From Erodium maritimum (lineage: Eukaryota; Streptophyta; Magnoliopsida; Geraniales; Geraniaceae): a stretch of DNA of 64,000 bases. Below the pieces are notes generated by a model. It was not told the origin of the DNA. It saw only the letters and a program-made list of their open reading frames with translations, and ran no database searches. This document shows, one piece after another, positions 23,361-34,265 of the stretch. A program made the translations under genes and the position numbers. Within the stretch, counting starts at the first letter, position 1, and every line of letters begins with the position of its first letter. The stretch is taken from the NCBI GenBank assembly GCA_963921825.1, contig OY997590.1, forward strand, positions 40,689,039-40,753,038, written 5' to 3'.

Positions 23361-23460
23361 GTCACGGATCCGTGACGGAGCAGCGTGTTTTGGCGAGTTT
23401 TGGGCCTTCGTCACGGCTCTGTGACCCCAACCGTGACGGGGTCTGTCACGGATCCGTGAT
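23361..23460. repeat. repeated palindrome in the gypsy leader
   Basis: The perfect 16-bp palindrome GTCACGGATCCGTGAC lies at 23361-23376. A copy differing only in its last base is at 23445-23460, and further GTCACGG and CCGTGAC half-sites lie around and between them. Confidence 0.9.
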
Positions 23461-23679
23461 TCCTGTCTTGTTCCACCGTCTTGATTGTGCAGTTTGAGTG
23501 TTGGTTTTGCGTGGCCGTGTTCACATTTGTGTTGGTTGTATAGGTCGTAAGTTCGGTGTTAAAAGATGAGGTCTTGGGTTCGAGACTCATCAATAACCTA
23601 CGGTAGTGATACAACGCCTCGATGTGAGAGTCTCACCATACGGAGAGGGGTTAAGGTTGATGCGCTGCGGTGCCATACG

Positions 23680-24090
23680 AACTAGGTTTCCCCTATGTGA
23701 ACGGGTGTTCGAGGTTTCCCTCGCGTGAACAGGTGGTTTGAGGTTTCCTTCACGTGAGTTGGTTATTCGAGGTTTCCTTCGCGTGAACGGGTGGTTTGAG
23801 GTTTCCTTCACGTGAGTGGGTTATTTGAGGTTCCCTACATGATCGAATAACTAGGGTATCGAGGTTGTGAGCAATAGTGGGTTGCGGAATTGAGAATAGG
23901 ATCCCCGTTAAGGTTTCCCTACGTGATCGGGTAATTGGGGTATTGAGGTTGTGAGCAATAGTGATTCGCTGAATTGAGAATGTGATCCCCGTTTGAGGTT
24001 TCCCTATGTGATCGGGTAATTGGGGTATTGAGGTTGTGAGCATTAGTGATTTGCTTAATTGAGAATATAATCTTCGTTTCGAGGTTTCCC
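23680..24090. repeat. GAGGTTTCCC tandem repeats in the gypsy leader
   Basis: The array begins with about four shorter units (GAGGTTTCCTTCACGTGA type, to about 23830). It continues with about three units of roughly 85 bp (GTGATCGGGTAATTGGGGTA and GAGGTTGTGAGCA) to about 24090. The core CACGTGA recurs. Function unknown. Confidence 0.85.
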
Positions 24091-24249
24091 TTACGTGAGA
24101 GAGTATTGAGTTATTAATAGCTTGAGCAGTGTGACGTTTTGGTATCAGGTTTTGAGGTGGTGGTTTGCCCTAGTTAGATTGGGGACGAGTAACGAATAAT
24201 GGTTGGGTTGCGGAACGTTATAACTAAATGCATAGAGAACCGTGTGAGG

Positions 24250-26620
24250 GTTGTGCTAGACTTTACCAGAGTGACTAATGGAGGGGTTGTTCGGTCTCTG
24301 ATGTGGGCGTCAGTTTTATTGGATACCGGGGTGTCACACTCGTTTGCTTCGTCGAGTAGTGCTGAGATGTTGGGGCTGAGTTTAGAGTCGTTGAGTCCAC
24401 CCTTACGTCTGGGTACGCCGGTTGGGGGTGATGTGGTGTTGACTAGGGTCTGTCGTGCCTACGGAGTTAGAGAAGCGAACCGATACAGGAGGTTCGAGAG
24501 AGGGCTCAAAAGCCCTGATGCTGGATCGAGTCCTCACACCGAGGATTCGGGTATGTTCGGAGTTGGTGGGCACGACAACGGTAGAGGAGCGAGGTCTTAG
24601 AGAGACCGCGAGGTTCTGTGAGGTTCGGCAGCGACTAAGCTTGTGCGTGTATCCGTGGGAAGGATACTTACGAAATGACAGCCTTTGACGTGATCCTGAG
24701 AATGGATTGGCCGGCGAAGTGCCGAGCAAATATCGACTGTTACTGGCGACGAGTAAAGGTGTCAACAGGCAACACGAAAGGTTCGTGTATTTTGGGCAGT
24801 AAGAGCGGAGTTCTCCTGTCGATTTTGTCCACAGTGGAGGAAGTGTCGGCCGTGCAGAGCCGAGAGTTACCGCGAGTGGTGTGCGAGTTCCCCGAGGTCC
24901 TTCCGGAGGAGTTGAGCGGGTTGCCACAAGTTCGTGAGATGGAGTTCAGGTTTGACTTGGTGTCGGGAACGGCAGCGATATCGATGGCGCCTTACAGGTT
25001 CGTGCCAGCCGAGTTGACCGAGCTGAAGCGTGAGCTCGAGGAGCTTCGGGAGAAGGGTTTTATCCGTCCGAACACATCGCCGTGGGGAGCACCAGCAGTC
25101 TTCATGAAGAAGAAGAGTGGAGAGCTTCGGATGTGTATACACTACCGGAAGCTGAACCGGGTTACGGTGAAGAACCGATACCCGATGCCGAGAATTGACG
25201 ACTTGTTCGACCAGTTGAGAGGGTCGACATACTTCTCAAAGATCGATCTGCGATCCGGATATTACCAGTTGCGAGTCCGGGAGGAGGACGTTGCAAATAC
25301 TGCATTCCGGACACGGTATGGGCATTATGAGTTCTTGGTGATGCCTTTTGGACTGACGAAGGCACCTGCATCGTTCATGGATCTGATGAACATTATATTC
25401 CGGCCGTTCTTAGATCAATTTGTGGTGGTGTTTGTGGACGGTATCTTGATCTTCTCGCAGAACGAGGCGGCGCATGAGGAACATCTGAGGGGTGTTCTGA
25501 CCCTGTTGCGCACACATCAATTATACGCCAACCTGGAGAAGTGCGAGTTTTGGCTCGTTGAGGTGGGATTCCTCGGTCACGTTGTGTCCCGTGACGGTAT
25601 TTTGGTCGATCCGGCGAAGATCGACGCGGTTTTGAACTGGGCGCGGCCCACGAGCGTCTTCGAGATCCGCAGCTTCTTGGGGCTGGCAGGCTATTATCGG
25701 CGGTTTGTCCAGGACTTTGCGCTACTAGCCGCGCCGATGACTCTGTTGACGCGCAAGGGAGTCGGGTTTATGTGGACAGAGGATTGTGAACGTGCATTCA
25801 CGGAGTTGAAGACTCGTCTGATTACCGCTCCAGTATTGGTAGTGCCAGAGCGAGGGATCGGGTATGAGGTCTATTGGGACGCGTCCGGGGAAGGACTGGG
25901 TTGTGTACTGATGCAGTTGGGTAGAGTTGTTGCTTATGGCTCTAGGCAGTTGAAGACGCACGAGCGCAACTATCCTACCCATGACCTGGAATTAGCAGCA
26001 GTAGTGTTCGCGCTGAAAGGCTGGAGGTATTATCTGTATGGCAAGCGATTTCAGGTGTTCTCGGATCATAAGAGCCTTAAGTGCATCTTTTCCCAACGAG
26101 ACCTGAACATGCGCCAACGGCGATGGATGGAACTACTTAAGGAGTACGACCTCGTGCTACTCTACCATCCGGGTAAGGCGAACGTCACCGACCTCTCGAG
26201 TCTGCAGTCGGTGACCATGTATCCCTAGAGGTGAGTCCGAAAGGTGGACTGGTGTGTTTCAACCGCGGCAGAGTTAAGTTAGCCCCGTGGTGTATCAGCC
26301 TTTCGAGGTCTTGAGTAGAGTGGGAGCAGTTGCATACCGATTTGCAGTGCCACCGCAGCTTGGGAATATCCACGTTTCCCAGTTGCGGAAGTACATGCGG
26401 ACCCCTCGCACGTCATTGAATGGGCATATGTCGAGGTAACGGGGGATGTCTCGTATAAGGAGAAACCGGTTTGGGAAATGGATCTATGGGAGCAGGTCCC
26501 GCGCGGAAAGGTTATCCGCTTAGAACGGGTGCAGTGGCGGCACCACGGGTTGAGTCGACTCGGGAGCGCGAGGACGAGGGTCGCGCGAAGTACCCCGATC
26601 TGTTCGACTCCTGAGGTACA
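24250..26620 (+). pseudogene. gypsy pol region: protease, RT, RNase H, chromodomain-like tail
   Basis: In order: retropepsin-like protease (SVLLDTGVSHSFASS, near 24310-24350); a linker; reverse transcriptase ([15 protein letters not shown] near 25050-25090, [38 protein letters not shown] near 25420-25460); the connection and RNase H ([15 protein letters not shown] near 25670, [14 protein letters not shown] near 25870, [15 protein letters not shown] near 25980); then the end of an integrase tail and a chromodomain-like segment (NIHVSQLRKYM near 26360-26395, GKVIRLERVQW near 26508-26540). It closely resembles 1-2430. It is a fossil with several breaks. Confidence 0.88.
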
Positions 26621-26665
26621 GTTGTTTTAAATTTCGCGGACGAAATTCCCTTAAGGGGGGTAGAT

Positions 26666-29563
26666 TGTAAGAACCACTCCCGGTCAACGCCAGTCAAATC
26701 GGCGAAAAACGGGAAAATTTAAATTTTTTGGACAGACACTTAAATGACCTAAATTTGGCCCCGAGGGTCATATCAGACTTAAGTTGACCCCGATATCGAC
26801 CAAAGTGAGTTCTGGGGGACTCAGGGCAACTTTCTGACCAGTTTGGGAAAGGTTGACTTTTTGTCGGAAAAGTCAACCGAGCGACGTTTTGGTCCGTTCG
26901 AGGTCCGTTTTGGATCCAAGAAGCTTAGCCGTCGTCACAGCGGTCTTAGTTGAGCCGTTTCCTTGTATCCCGTGAAGTTTCGTAATTTCTTGGAAAAAAT
27001 GTCGTTTGGGGCCCGAGACGACCGAATTTCGCGAATCTGACAGAAAAATAGCTACGAAGATATTTTTCTAAAGGTTGGGACCCACAGGACACTGGTCAGA
27101 AATGTGGTGGTGGTTGGTTTTTAAATTAAAGAAAAAGGTGAATGAATGGTAGTTTTGTAATTAAGGGGGGATGGTGTTAGTTTTGAATAAAAACAAAAGG
27201 GAATTGGCAGAGTGTTCGGCCATACAAAAAAAAGAAAGAGAAGTGGAGAGAAAGAAGAGAGAGAAAGGGAAGGGGATATTTTGGTGATTTCCCGACGATC
27301 CGACCGACCGATCGACTCAACGACTGCGGATTCGAACTCCCCTCGTCATTCCCTACGGTGAGAACCCATTCTTTTCTCGTTTTGGTACGTTTGAAAATTA
27401 GGCTTTGAGTTTAAATGAGTCAAATATGGTTGGGTTTGTTTTAATATTGGTTTAAAGATGAATGGTTGAGGTTTTTGGTTCGCTAGGAACGTTGTGGGGC
27501 GAAAATGAAATTTTCGCATATTGGACGTGTGGGGCCCACTTGGCCGGGCCTCGGGTTTTATGTGTTCGGTGGTTTTAGACGATCCCCGAATCGATAATTC
27601 ACACCCGGAACGAATTTTGGAATTAAATTGTGAAAGTTGGAAATTTCGGGTTTAGAAACTTTAAACGCTAATTAAATAGCTCGGAAGTCGGAAATTTATT
27701 CTGTCGATTGCATTGGAACCCTTGAGTTATTCTAAGATCGTAGAAACGAAAACGGGAATTTTTGGAGACCCGGAAGGGCGTTTTCCAATCCCGGGCAGAT
27801 TCGCCGAGCCGGGCGAAACGGGCCTTTCCGGGCCCATTATTGACAATGTCGAGAAATTGGGAAGTTTGGGAGTGATCGACATTGTCGGGGTTGAGTTTGG
27901 GTGCCAAATTCATTAAAATTCAGCTTTGTCTGCAAACTTAAAAAGTGTTTAATTGTGATCTTGTTAGATCGTACCGAGGATCGCGGAAATGGAAAGCTAG
28001 GCGAGTGATCGCGAGCACGCCGAAGCTTGGTTGTGGAACTTTGGGAAAGCGTTACGAGGTAGGGAAAAGTAGCCGGATCTCGGCCCTGACTAGGGAAAGT
28101 TAACAGTAGAAATGCATGTGACACTTGGGTGTCCTGGGTTAAGTACGTTTATCGAACAATAGAAAGGCAGGCGACACCGGGTGGTGTCGTATGATATGGG
28201 AACGTATCGAACAATAGAAATGCATGTGACTCTTAGTAGTGTCGTAGGAGCAGTGAACTTATCGATATTAGAATCACTGGAGGCAGTTGGTTATGCCCGG
28301 AGGTTGATTGTTTAGTTTGTGTCTTGGGTGGCCATGAGTGCCCGTGGGGTTGTTGAGCCCGTGTCTTTACTGTTGGTGTCTTGGGTGGCCATGAGTGCCC
28401 GTGGGGTTGTTGAGCCCGTGTCTTTACTGTTGGTGCGTCTTGGGTGGCCATGAGTGCCCGTGAGGTTGTTGAACACGTGTCTTTACTGTTGGTGTCTTGG
28501 GTGGCCATGAGTGCCCGTGGGAATGTTGAACCCGTGTTTTTACCGTTGGTGTCTTGGGTGGCCATAAGTGCCCGTGGGGTTGTTGAACCCGTGGTTTTAC
28601 CGTGGTGTCTTGGGTGGCCATAAGTGCCCGTGGGGTTGTTGAACCCGTGCTTTACTGTTGGTGTCTTGGGTGGTCATGAGTGCCCGTGGGGTTGTTGAAC
28701 CGGTGTTGTTGTTGTTTGTTGAACTTTACTTGTGATTGTGATTGTGGTTACCTGGGGTTGGTGAGTGACAGGTCGACAGCCTGATCCGACTTTGTGTCGG
28801 GAAAAGTGCGACAGGTCGACCGCCTGATCCAACCGTCGTGTTGGGAAAAGTGCAACAGGTCGACAGCCTATCCGATTGGGTGTCGGGAAAAGTGCGACAG
28901 GTCGACAACCTAATCCAACCGTCATGTTGGGAAAAGTGCGACAGGTCGGCCGCCTGATCCAACCGTCGTGTTGGGAAAAGGGCAGGGGTACTAAGCAGCT
29001 GGAGTGCGATCCTTTGCGATCTTGTTTGGTGTGCGATCCTTTGTGATCTTGGGTGTTGCGTGGTTATCTTTCGTGTCCTTGGAGGAAGTCGTAATCGTTG
29101 TGTCGGGTCTACATTACGTGTCCGAGTGTTGAGTCGGTTGAGGAAAGTAATAGTCGTGTGTCAGTCGGGTTACTTGAGGTTGGGGATAGTAGTCCCCGGT
29201 GTTGGGTTTATTGTTGGTGTTACCGGCATTGTCTGCTAGTATGTCGTAGTCAGTCTGTTATCCGTGGTGGTGAGCGAACGCTCACCCCTAGCTGCTTTTC
29301 CTACAGGTACTGGTCGCGGGACGGACTAGGTGAGCTCTCGAAGCTTGAAGAGCTAGGAGCGGGAGTCCGGGTTTCCTTTTTGAGTCTAGCGACGTACGCC
29401 TTGTATTTTGTCCGCTTGTTGGGACGTACTTTTGAGTTGTAAATTATTATTTTGATTAACTAATTGGTGGTTTTAAAGCGATTTATTTAAAAGGTTTGAA
29501 AATGTTTTATTGTCTTAAACGTTCGCGTTCCGGGTTCGGTTCTACTTAATTTGGGGCGTGACA
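26666..29563 (+). repeat. 3' LTR of the full-length gypsy element (2898 bp)
   Basis: It starts TGTAAGAACCACTCCCGG and ends GGGGCGTGACA. It is preceded by the purine tract AAGGGGGGTAGA at 26654-26665. It holds a 57-bp array (28326-28700, about seven units) and a 43-bp array (28767-28985, about five units). Confidence 0.94.
28326..28985. repeat. 57-bp and 43-bp arrays in the 3' LTR
   Basis: The same two arrays as in the 5' LTR, with different copy numbers. Unit borders are near 28326, 28383, 28442, 28499, 28556, 28612 and 28669 for the longer unit. The shorter unit follows from 28767. Confidence 0.9.
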
Positions 29564-29567
29564 TTAA

Positions 29568-29568
<1 letters not shown>

Positions 29569-29606
<38 letters not shown>
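29569..29606. repeat. ATT microsatellite, right part
   Basis: About 12 ATT units continue the tract interrupted at 19626. Confidence 0.95.
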
Positions 29607-29607
29607 G

Positions 29608-30115
29608 TCATGCAATTTTGTTTTCCATCGGTTATAGTAAAGGTCATGGAACAAGAAGATGATCATATCGAATTGGAAAAAAGGATAACGGTTGCTCCTA
29701 TTGTACGGGTTCGTGTCCCCTGGGTGTCATCCACTAACCATGTTGATTGCGGTGTGTTCACAATGTGGCATATGGAATCGTATCTCGAGGGTCGTCAATG
29801 GGCAAACAAACTTACAAAGAATGATGTGAGTTAATAAATTATAAACTTTATTATTTTAAAACGTATATATTAGATGTGTAACTATGATTTAAATTTTTTC
29901 ACGCATATACTATAAAGGCTTATCAGCTTCTGAAGTTACGACAACGTTTCATGTACAAATTGATGACATTCGACCGGAATTCACAATGGCCGAAACTAAG
30001 GAGAAGGGTTTACACATATTTCAGATTGCAGGGAAGGCTGTTTAAGTTCAGTCGGATATACAAAACAACACTTCCACAAAAATATTTAGTGTTCAGTTTT
30101 ATCGTTTCCATTTAA
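29608..30115 (+). pseudogene. Ulp1-like gene, last exons with the catalytic Cys
   Basis: After the microsatellite an acceptor near TTATAG (29636) opens an exon to about 29826 encoding KVMEQEDDHIELEKR, RVRVPWVSSTNHVDCGVF and TMWHMESYLEGRQW. DCGVF carries the nucleophile cysteine. Six residues before it, where Ulp1 proteases usually have the oxyanion-hole glutamine, there is a serine. A GTGAGT donor ends the exon. The last exon starts after TATAAAG at 29918, encodes AYQLLKLRQRFMYKLMTF and LQGRLFKFSRIY, and ends at TAA 30113-30115. Confidence 0.78.
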
Positions 30116-30703
30116 AAGTTTCATTTTACAAGGTTTATGGTTTATGGTTAAAAGGATTTATGGATTATGGGTTAAAAGGGTTTAGGGTTTAGTCTTCAGT
30201 TTTAACGTTTCCAGTTTTAAATATTTAGTTTACAGGTTTTATGGTTATGGTTTAAGGTTTAGGGTTTATGGATTAAAAGGGTTTAGGGTTGAAAATGATG
30301 AAGAAGATGGGGAGTTAAGAGAGAGAAAGTGTTGGGGAATGATGAAGAAGATGGAGAGTTAAGAGAGAAGAAAGGGGTAAAAGAGTACTTTCATATGTTT
30401 TGCTGTAAAAAAGTAAAGTTAAAGTAAAAGGTAAAAAAAGTGAAGGCTAGTGAACAAATAAAATCAGAAACGGAGGCTATTCTACCAATTGATTCGGATT
30501 CACGGATGATTTACATTCAAATTATTGAAATACAGCATCAAAGAGTGTCATATGATTCTATTCTATCGCTTATAGTAGTAGGCTTCTCTTACATTAAAAT
30601 GAAATAGGTAGATTCAGACCTATAATCTATCCAACTTCTTTGGTAGAAGAATATGCCGACCTTTCCTTATATATTTTTTATCAGCGAAAACATATATTAA
30701 AGA
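30116..30703. other. 3' flank with degenerate GGTTTA repeats
   Basis: Immediately after the Ulp1-like stop, 30130-30290 contains interrupted GGTTTATGG, GGGTTTAGGG and GGATTA motifs, telomere-like but never a clean TTTAGGG run. A block of about 35 bp (AATGATGAAGAAGATGG...GTTAAGAGAGA) is repeated at about 30294 and 30337. No gene is seen. Confidence 0.6.
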
Positions 30704-30804
30704 ACCCCTTCGAAAACATCCGATAAAATTAGAACGATACAGAGAAGATTAGCATGACCCCTGCGCAAAGATGACACGCACAAATCGAGAAATGGACATT
30801 TCCT
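30704..30804 (+). ncRNA. U6 snRNA-like sequence, probable pseudogene
   Basis: The segment contains the hallmark U6 blocks: ACATCCGATAAAATT, the ACGATACAGAGAAGATTAGC box (the ACAGAGA 5' splice-site pairing motif) and GATGACACGCACAAATCGAG. It departs from the conserved plant U6 sequence as I know it mainly by G-to-A changes, seven of them, and its last 8-10 bases differ. A TATA-like TATATAT lies about 30 bp upstream, but the plant upstream element (TCCCACATCG) is not at its expected place. The changes and missing element point to a pseudogene. A diverged functional copy is less likely. Confidence 0.8.
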
Positions 30805-30911
30805 CACATTAAAGTTAGACTCTCATGGTAAAGATACAGATTCGAGATATGTTTTGTTTCTAAGTGAAGTCGTTTACATTTTTTACTCCTGGCGTTTAAC
30901 AAACCCAAGTC

Positions 30912-31921
30912 TCACAAGTGACCCATTCGCATACCCTCGTCATCACACACCAAAAGAAGTTCATCATCATCCCATAAACAAAAATGGATTAGGAAAACTT
31001 GAAAACTTTGTAGGTCAATGTTAAACACTTTAGTCCAAGATTTTGCTACACCATATTCTTTCATTGTCCAAACTGAACTTTTTGGGTGACTATACCCCTC
31101 CTTTTTGCCCACCAATACTATCACATGAATCAATCTATCCAATGTCACACTTCGGGTGCATATGAGATAGTCATTCACATTGAATTATGTACATACAGGC
31201 ATCTTTATTTCTCGAAAACACTCATCACTCATATCGAAAGATAACAGGATCCTGTCAGAACTCTTATTATGCTTGTACACAGTCCAATGAACAGCCTCAT
31301 CGAGATAACATTCTGGAAGAAGAGAACAAACAACCCATGAACCCATGGGAGGGCTAATGACCCTCCAAACACCTTTCCTTACATCAAAAATCTTACACAC
31401 AATCCCTTCTCCGAAACGAGAAAATTTAGCCACAATACACAGAACCTTATAATCATTAGTCTTGGAGTCAAAACCAAACCCAAGATACGAGGGATATTTA
31501 GTACCAGAACGGAAATTTAGAGATGGAAGCTCAGCTATTTTTCGAATTGTAGGGTTCCATATCATACAACCGATAGATGACCACCGCATATTAGACAAAC
31601 AAATCAACCCAGTACAAGAACCAACAATTTGAACACATCCGCCAAGGAATGGCTCGGGAACATCGTCGTGTTCTCAAGAATCCAAAAACGACTTGTCAAG
31701 AAATTATATGAACGGCCATCATATCTATTATCATAAAGTTGAAGAAGAACGCGATTACCACTCTTGTTTAGGTTTCTGGTAGAGTAAGCAGAGGTGAAAT
31801 TAGGACAAGAGATGAGAGAGTACCATGATTTACAGACTGACCTGCAACATAACATTCACTTCACCAAAAGTCTTATCAATATCTCAATCCAGATGTCATG
31901 AGGAAGAAGATTACCAACGCC
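30912..31921 (-). pseudogene. F-box protein with F-box-associated domain, decayed
   Basis: On the minus strand an N-terminal F-box (NLLPHDIWIEILIRLLVK then CCRSVCKSWYSLIS, about 31921-31800) is followed by an FBA-type region: CLSNMRWSSIGCMIWNPTIRK, YPSYLGFGFDSKTNDYKVL and GVWRVISPPMGSW, with the last part down to 30912. F-box proteins are substrate adaptors of SCF ubiquitin ligases, with the FBA domain binding the target. An in-frame TGA interrupts the F-box after LLVK. At least two frame changes, near 31600 and 31180, separate the remaining parts. No start codon could be fixed. The total length of about 330 codons is typical of this large plant family. Confidence 0.82.
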
Positions 31922-31924
31922 CCA

Positions 31925-34265
31925 CCATTGTTTTAGATTTAGCCACCAGCGTTGTTCTCAACGCTGAATTTATTTAGCAGATCTGCTAGAATATCTATAC
32001 GAGGCTTTGATTGCTTAATTTCTCTCTAATTAAATGCATACCCTAATATGTATCAATCTAATTTTATGTTATTTTTTACCATAATAATGTATACATTATA
32101 AATAACAATTAGTAATTGTGTTACTAAAAAAAACAATTAGTAATTGTGCAATTGCTCTCAAAAAACTGAGGTGGCTAGGGTTCCTTTTCCACTGTCGCTG
32201 CCCGCTGAGATCCTTTTGGAGTTTTTATTATTATGACTTCCATATGATTCTTTTTTTTTGCTTATGTTGGTGTTGTCTGGGTCGTTATCAGAGGAACAAC
32301 TCTGGTTGGGGGTAGTGGACAAGAGGGGCAATCATGTGTTCCAGATCCGTGGATGATGACAGTGGGAGGCGGTACGTGGTACGGTTGTTATCTGGAGGCG
32401 GACACAGAGGTGAGCGATGAAGGGTCAGGGCTTGGTTCGCTGGTTCTCCGTTACTACAACTGATTCGTCTCACCGCCATCCCGTAAAGAGGGAGTCCCGC
32501 CGCTGCGGTGGACATGGCTGGCCGGTAATGGTAAATTGGGAAGTCTTCGCGCAAGCCAAGATGAACGGCATCGAAGGGAAGGTAGTTTTGTGCTCTTTTT
32601 CTTCACCTTGTCGTTGTTTTCACAGTTTGGAGTCTTCGAATCAGATCTATTAGACCGATCGTTGTTTTGGAGTAGATCAGATTCATCCACTGCTCGTCGT
32701 AACCCCTCCCTGTTGAGTATTGAACTCCGGGTGGGTTGGTTGGTATAAGCTCTTCAGCCACAGATTAATCTCCGTCGTCGACAGCCTCTACCCCTACTCA
32801 TCCTGAACCTCAGGAAATATCATCCGAGACGAGGCTCATCGGTGGGAGAGGGGATCGGTGATGGATATAAGGAGGAGTTAATGTTTTTGGGAGATGACCC
32901 CCCAGTGGAAAAACCGATCGGTGCCTAGAGGAACCGGCTCGGCGAGGAAGGATCCCGACAAGATCTCGGCTTCACCTAGTGGCGGCGAGAAGATCCTCGA
33001 GGTAGGGTTATTGGGAAGGACCAGGTCTTGGGCCTTAGGGACACGAGCTTGGGCCGAAGCCCATTGAAGGAAAGACCAGCAGCCTAGACAAGTATGGACC
33101 GAGGCCAAAGGGGACCTATTCGGGGCCAATACTGCAGTGGGAAGGAAATGGAGGGTATGGTTCTCGACTCGGAAAGGATAACCGCGGAGCCAGACGATCC
33201 GACCCGGCCAGGAGGGGGCTATGGAAGCTATGGGCCTGCATTGAAAGGGTCTACACGATCCGATGGGCCATCAAGAGAACCAGCGAGGGGTGACAAGCAC
33301 CCTCGACTCCCCCTATTAGTAATCGGGGAGTTGATAAGGGGTCTACATGTACTCCCCCTCATCGACGATAGGGTGGCATCGATTCCACCAAGTACCGGCG
33401 CGACGTTCTTCAATCAGATTGGGAACCAGCACTCATACGTTTTTACAAGCCCTCATTATCATTATAAGGGGACGACGTCAGCTGGCTCCTTGGGAAGATG
33501 CTTAGTCCATTTGAGCCAATTTAGTCCCTGGATACAGGACTGTCCAGACCGTCACTCTCAGACTTTAGTATTCCACTAGAGAACAATCTAGAGTCGATTT
33601 GTACCTTTTCGGATCATAGGGTTCACTCGTCCCTACTCCACAGTCTTCAGCTGCTATCGCAGCATTATCTTGTCAACACCCTTGAAACATTTCGGTGAAA
33701 GAGTATTTCTCAATTTAATAGTTTTCTTATAATGTGTGGATCATTTATTTTTTTTACTTGTAGTTATTTTAATTGTTAGTTGTCTGTCTTAGGTGACCTG
33801 TTTTGGAACTTTATATATATACTTACTACCTGTAGACTTGTGTTAGAGGAAACTTCTTTTGTCATTTTTCAAATTGTTTTATAACTCCTACATGTGCTTT
33901 CATTAGTAACATTTAGAAATGGGGAAGAGCAACTAATGTATGTTGGAAGAAATGCTTCTAAGGCAATAAGCCTTTGTTATCTTTTCCCACATCGGAAGAT
34001 AAGACTTGGGCTTATAGTTGGCCTTTAAGGCGTGGATAGGCTTGTCCTTGTCTCGGACTAGGGCCTAGAACCCACGATTTTATCAAGGGTTTTATTGGGC
34101 CGAATCAACTCTTAAGTAAGCCTAATCTGTTTCGTATGGGAGGAGAATACGTGGGATTAGTCAAATAATTTATGGAGGATGTGATTAGTCAATATAACCA
34201 TTTAAACTTCAAATAACAATACGAGTCAATAGCTCAGTAAAAATAACATAGTAAAAGAGTGTGAA
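31925..34265. other. unassigned region, probably old repeat DNA
   Basis: No gene or repeat that I can name. A 17-bp direct repeat (AACAATTAGTAATTGTG) occurs twice near 32103-32150. GC-richer DNA at 32160-33600 has several short overlapping frames on both strands with no recognisable domain. A CCCACATCGG motif near 33988 is of the kind seen in many plant LTRs. The strongest frame (33094-33579, 161 codons) resembles nothing I know and is not called a gene. Confidence 0.4.

Larger units (their letters stand above)
22569..24200 (+). other. repeat-rich leader of the gypsy element, no recognised gag
   Basis: About 1.6 kb lies between the primer site and the protease region. It has no reading frame that I can match to gag. 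It holds three kinds of repeats (22932-23200, 23361-23460 and 23680-24090). The first 350 bp are conserved in the minus-strand fragment at 3600-4101 and 9304-9356. Confidence 0.65.
19627..29563 (+). mobile_element. full-length Tekay-like gypsy element, defective
   Basis: Two LTRs (19627-22568 and 26666-29563) enclose a 4.1-kb interior with a primer site, a long repeat-rich leader, aspartic protease, reverse transcriptase, RNase H and a short chromodomain-like tail. No gag was recognised, and little integrase. Near-matching target duplications TTATT (19622-19626) and TTAAT (29564-29568) lie in an ATT microsatellite. Sampled stretches of the two LTRs differ by about 3-5% apart from array length, suggesting an age of one to two million years under the usual rate assumption. 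The copy is broken, with several breaks, and probably depended on other copies to move. Confidence 0.93.

Noticed and set aside
23341-23470. Operator-type regulatory site of a host gene
   Set aside because: The palindromes lie deep inside a gypsy leader with no host promoter nearby, so they are reported only as part of the element.
24403-24927. 174-codon minus-strand frame
   Set aside because: It is a shadow of the protease-RT region on the + strand.
30130-30300. Interstitial telomere repeat
   Set aside because: Only scattered TTTAGGG-like words mixed with GGTTTATGG occur, with no clean tandem run.
33094-33579. 161-codon frame as a gene
   Set aside because: No domain, an opposing frame on the other strand, and a setting of repeat-like DNA.
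33980-33995. Plant snRNA upstream element (CCCACATCGG)
   Set aside because: No snRNA sequence follows at the expected distance, and the same word is common in plant LTRs, for instance near 59411.
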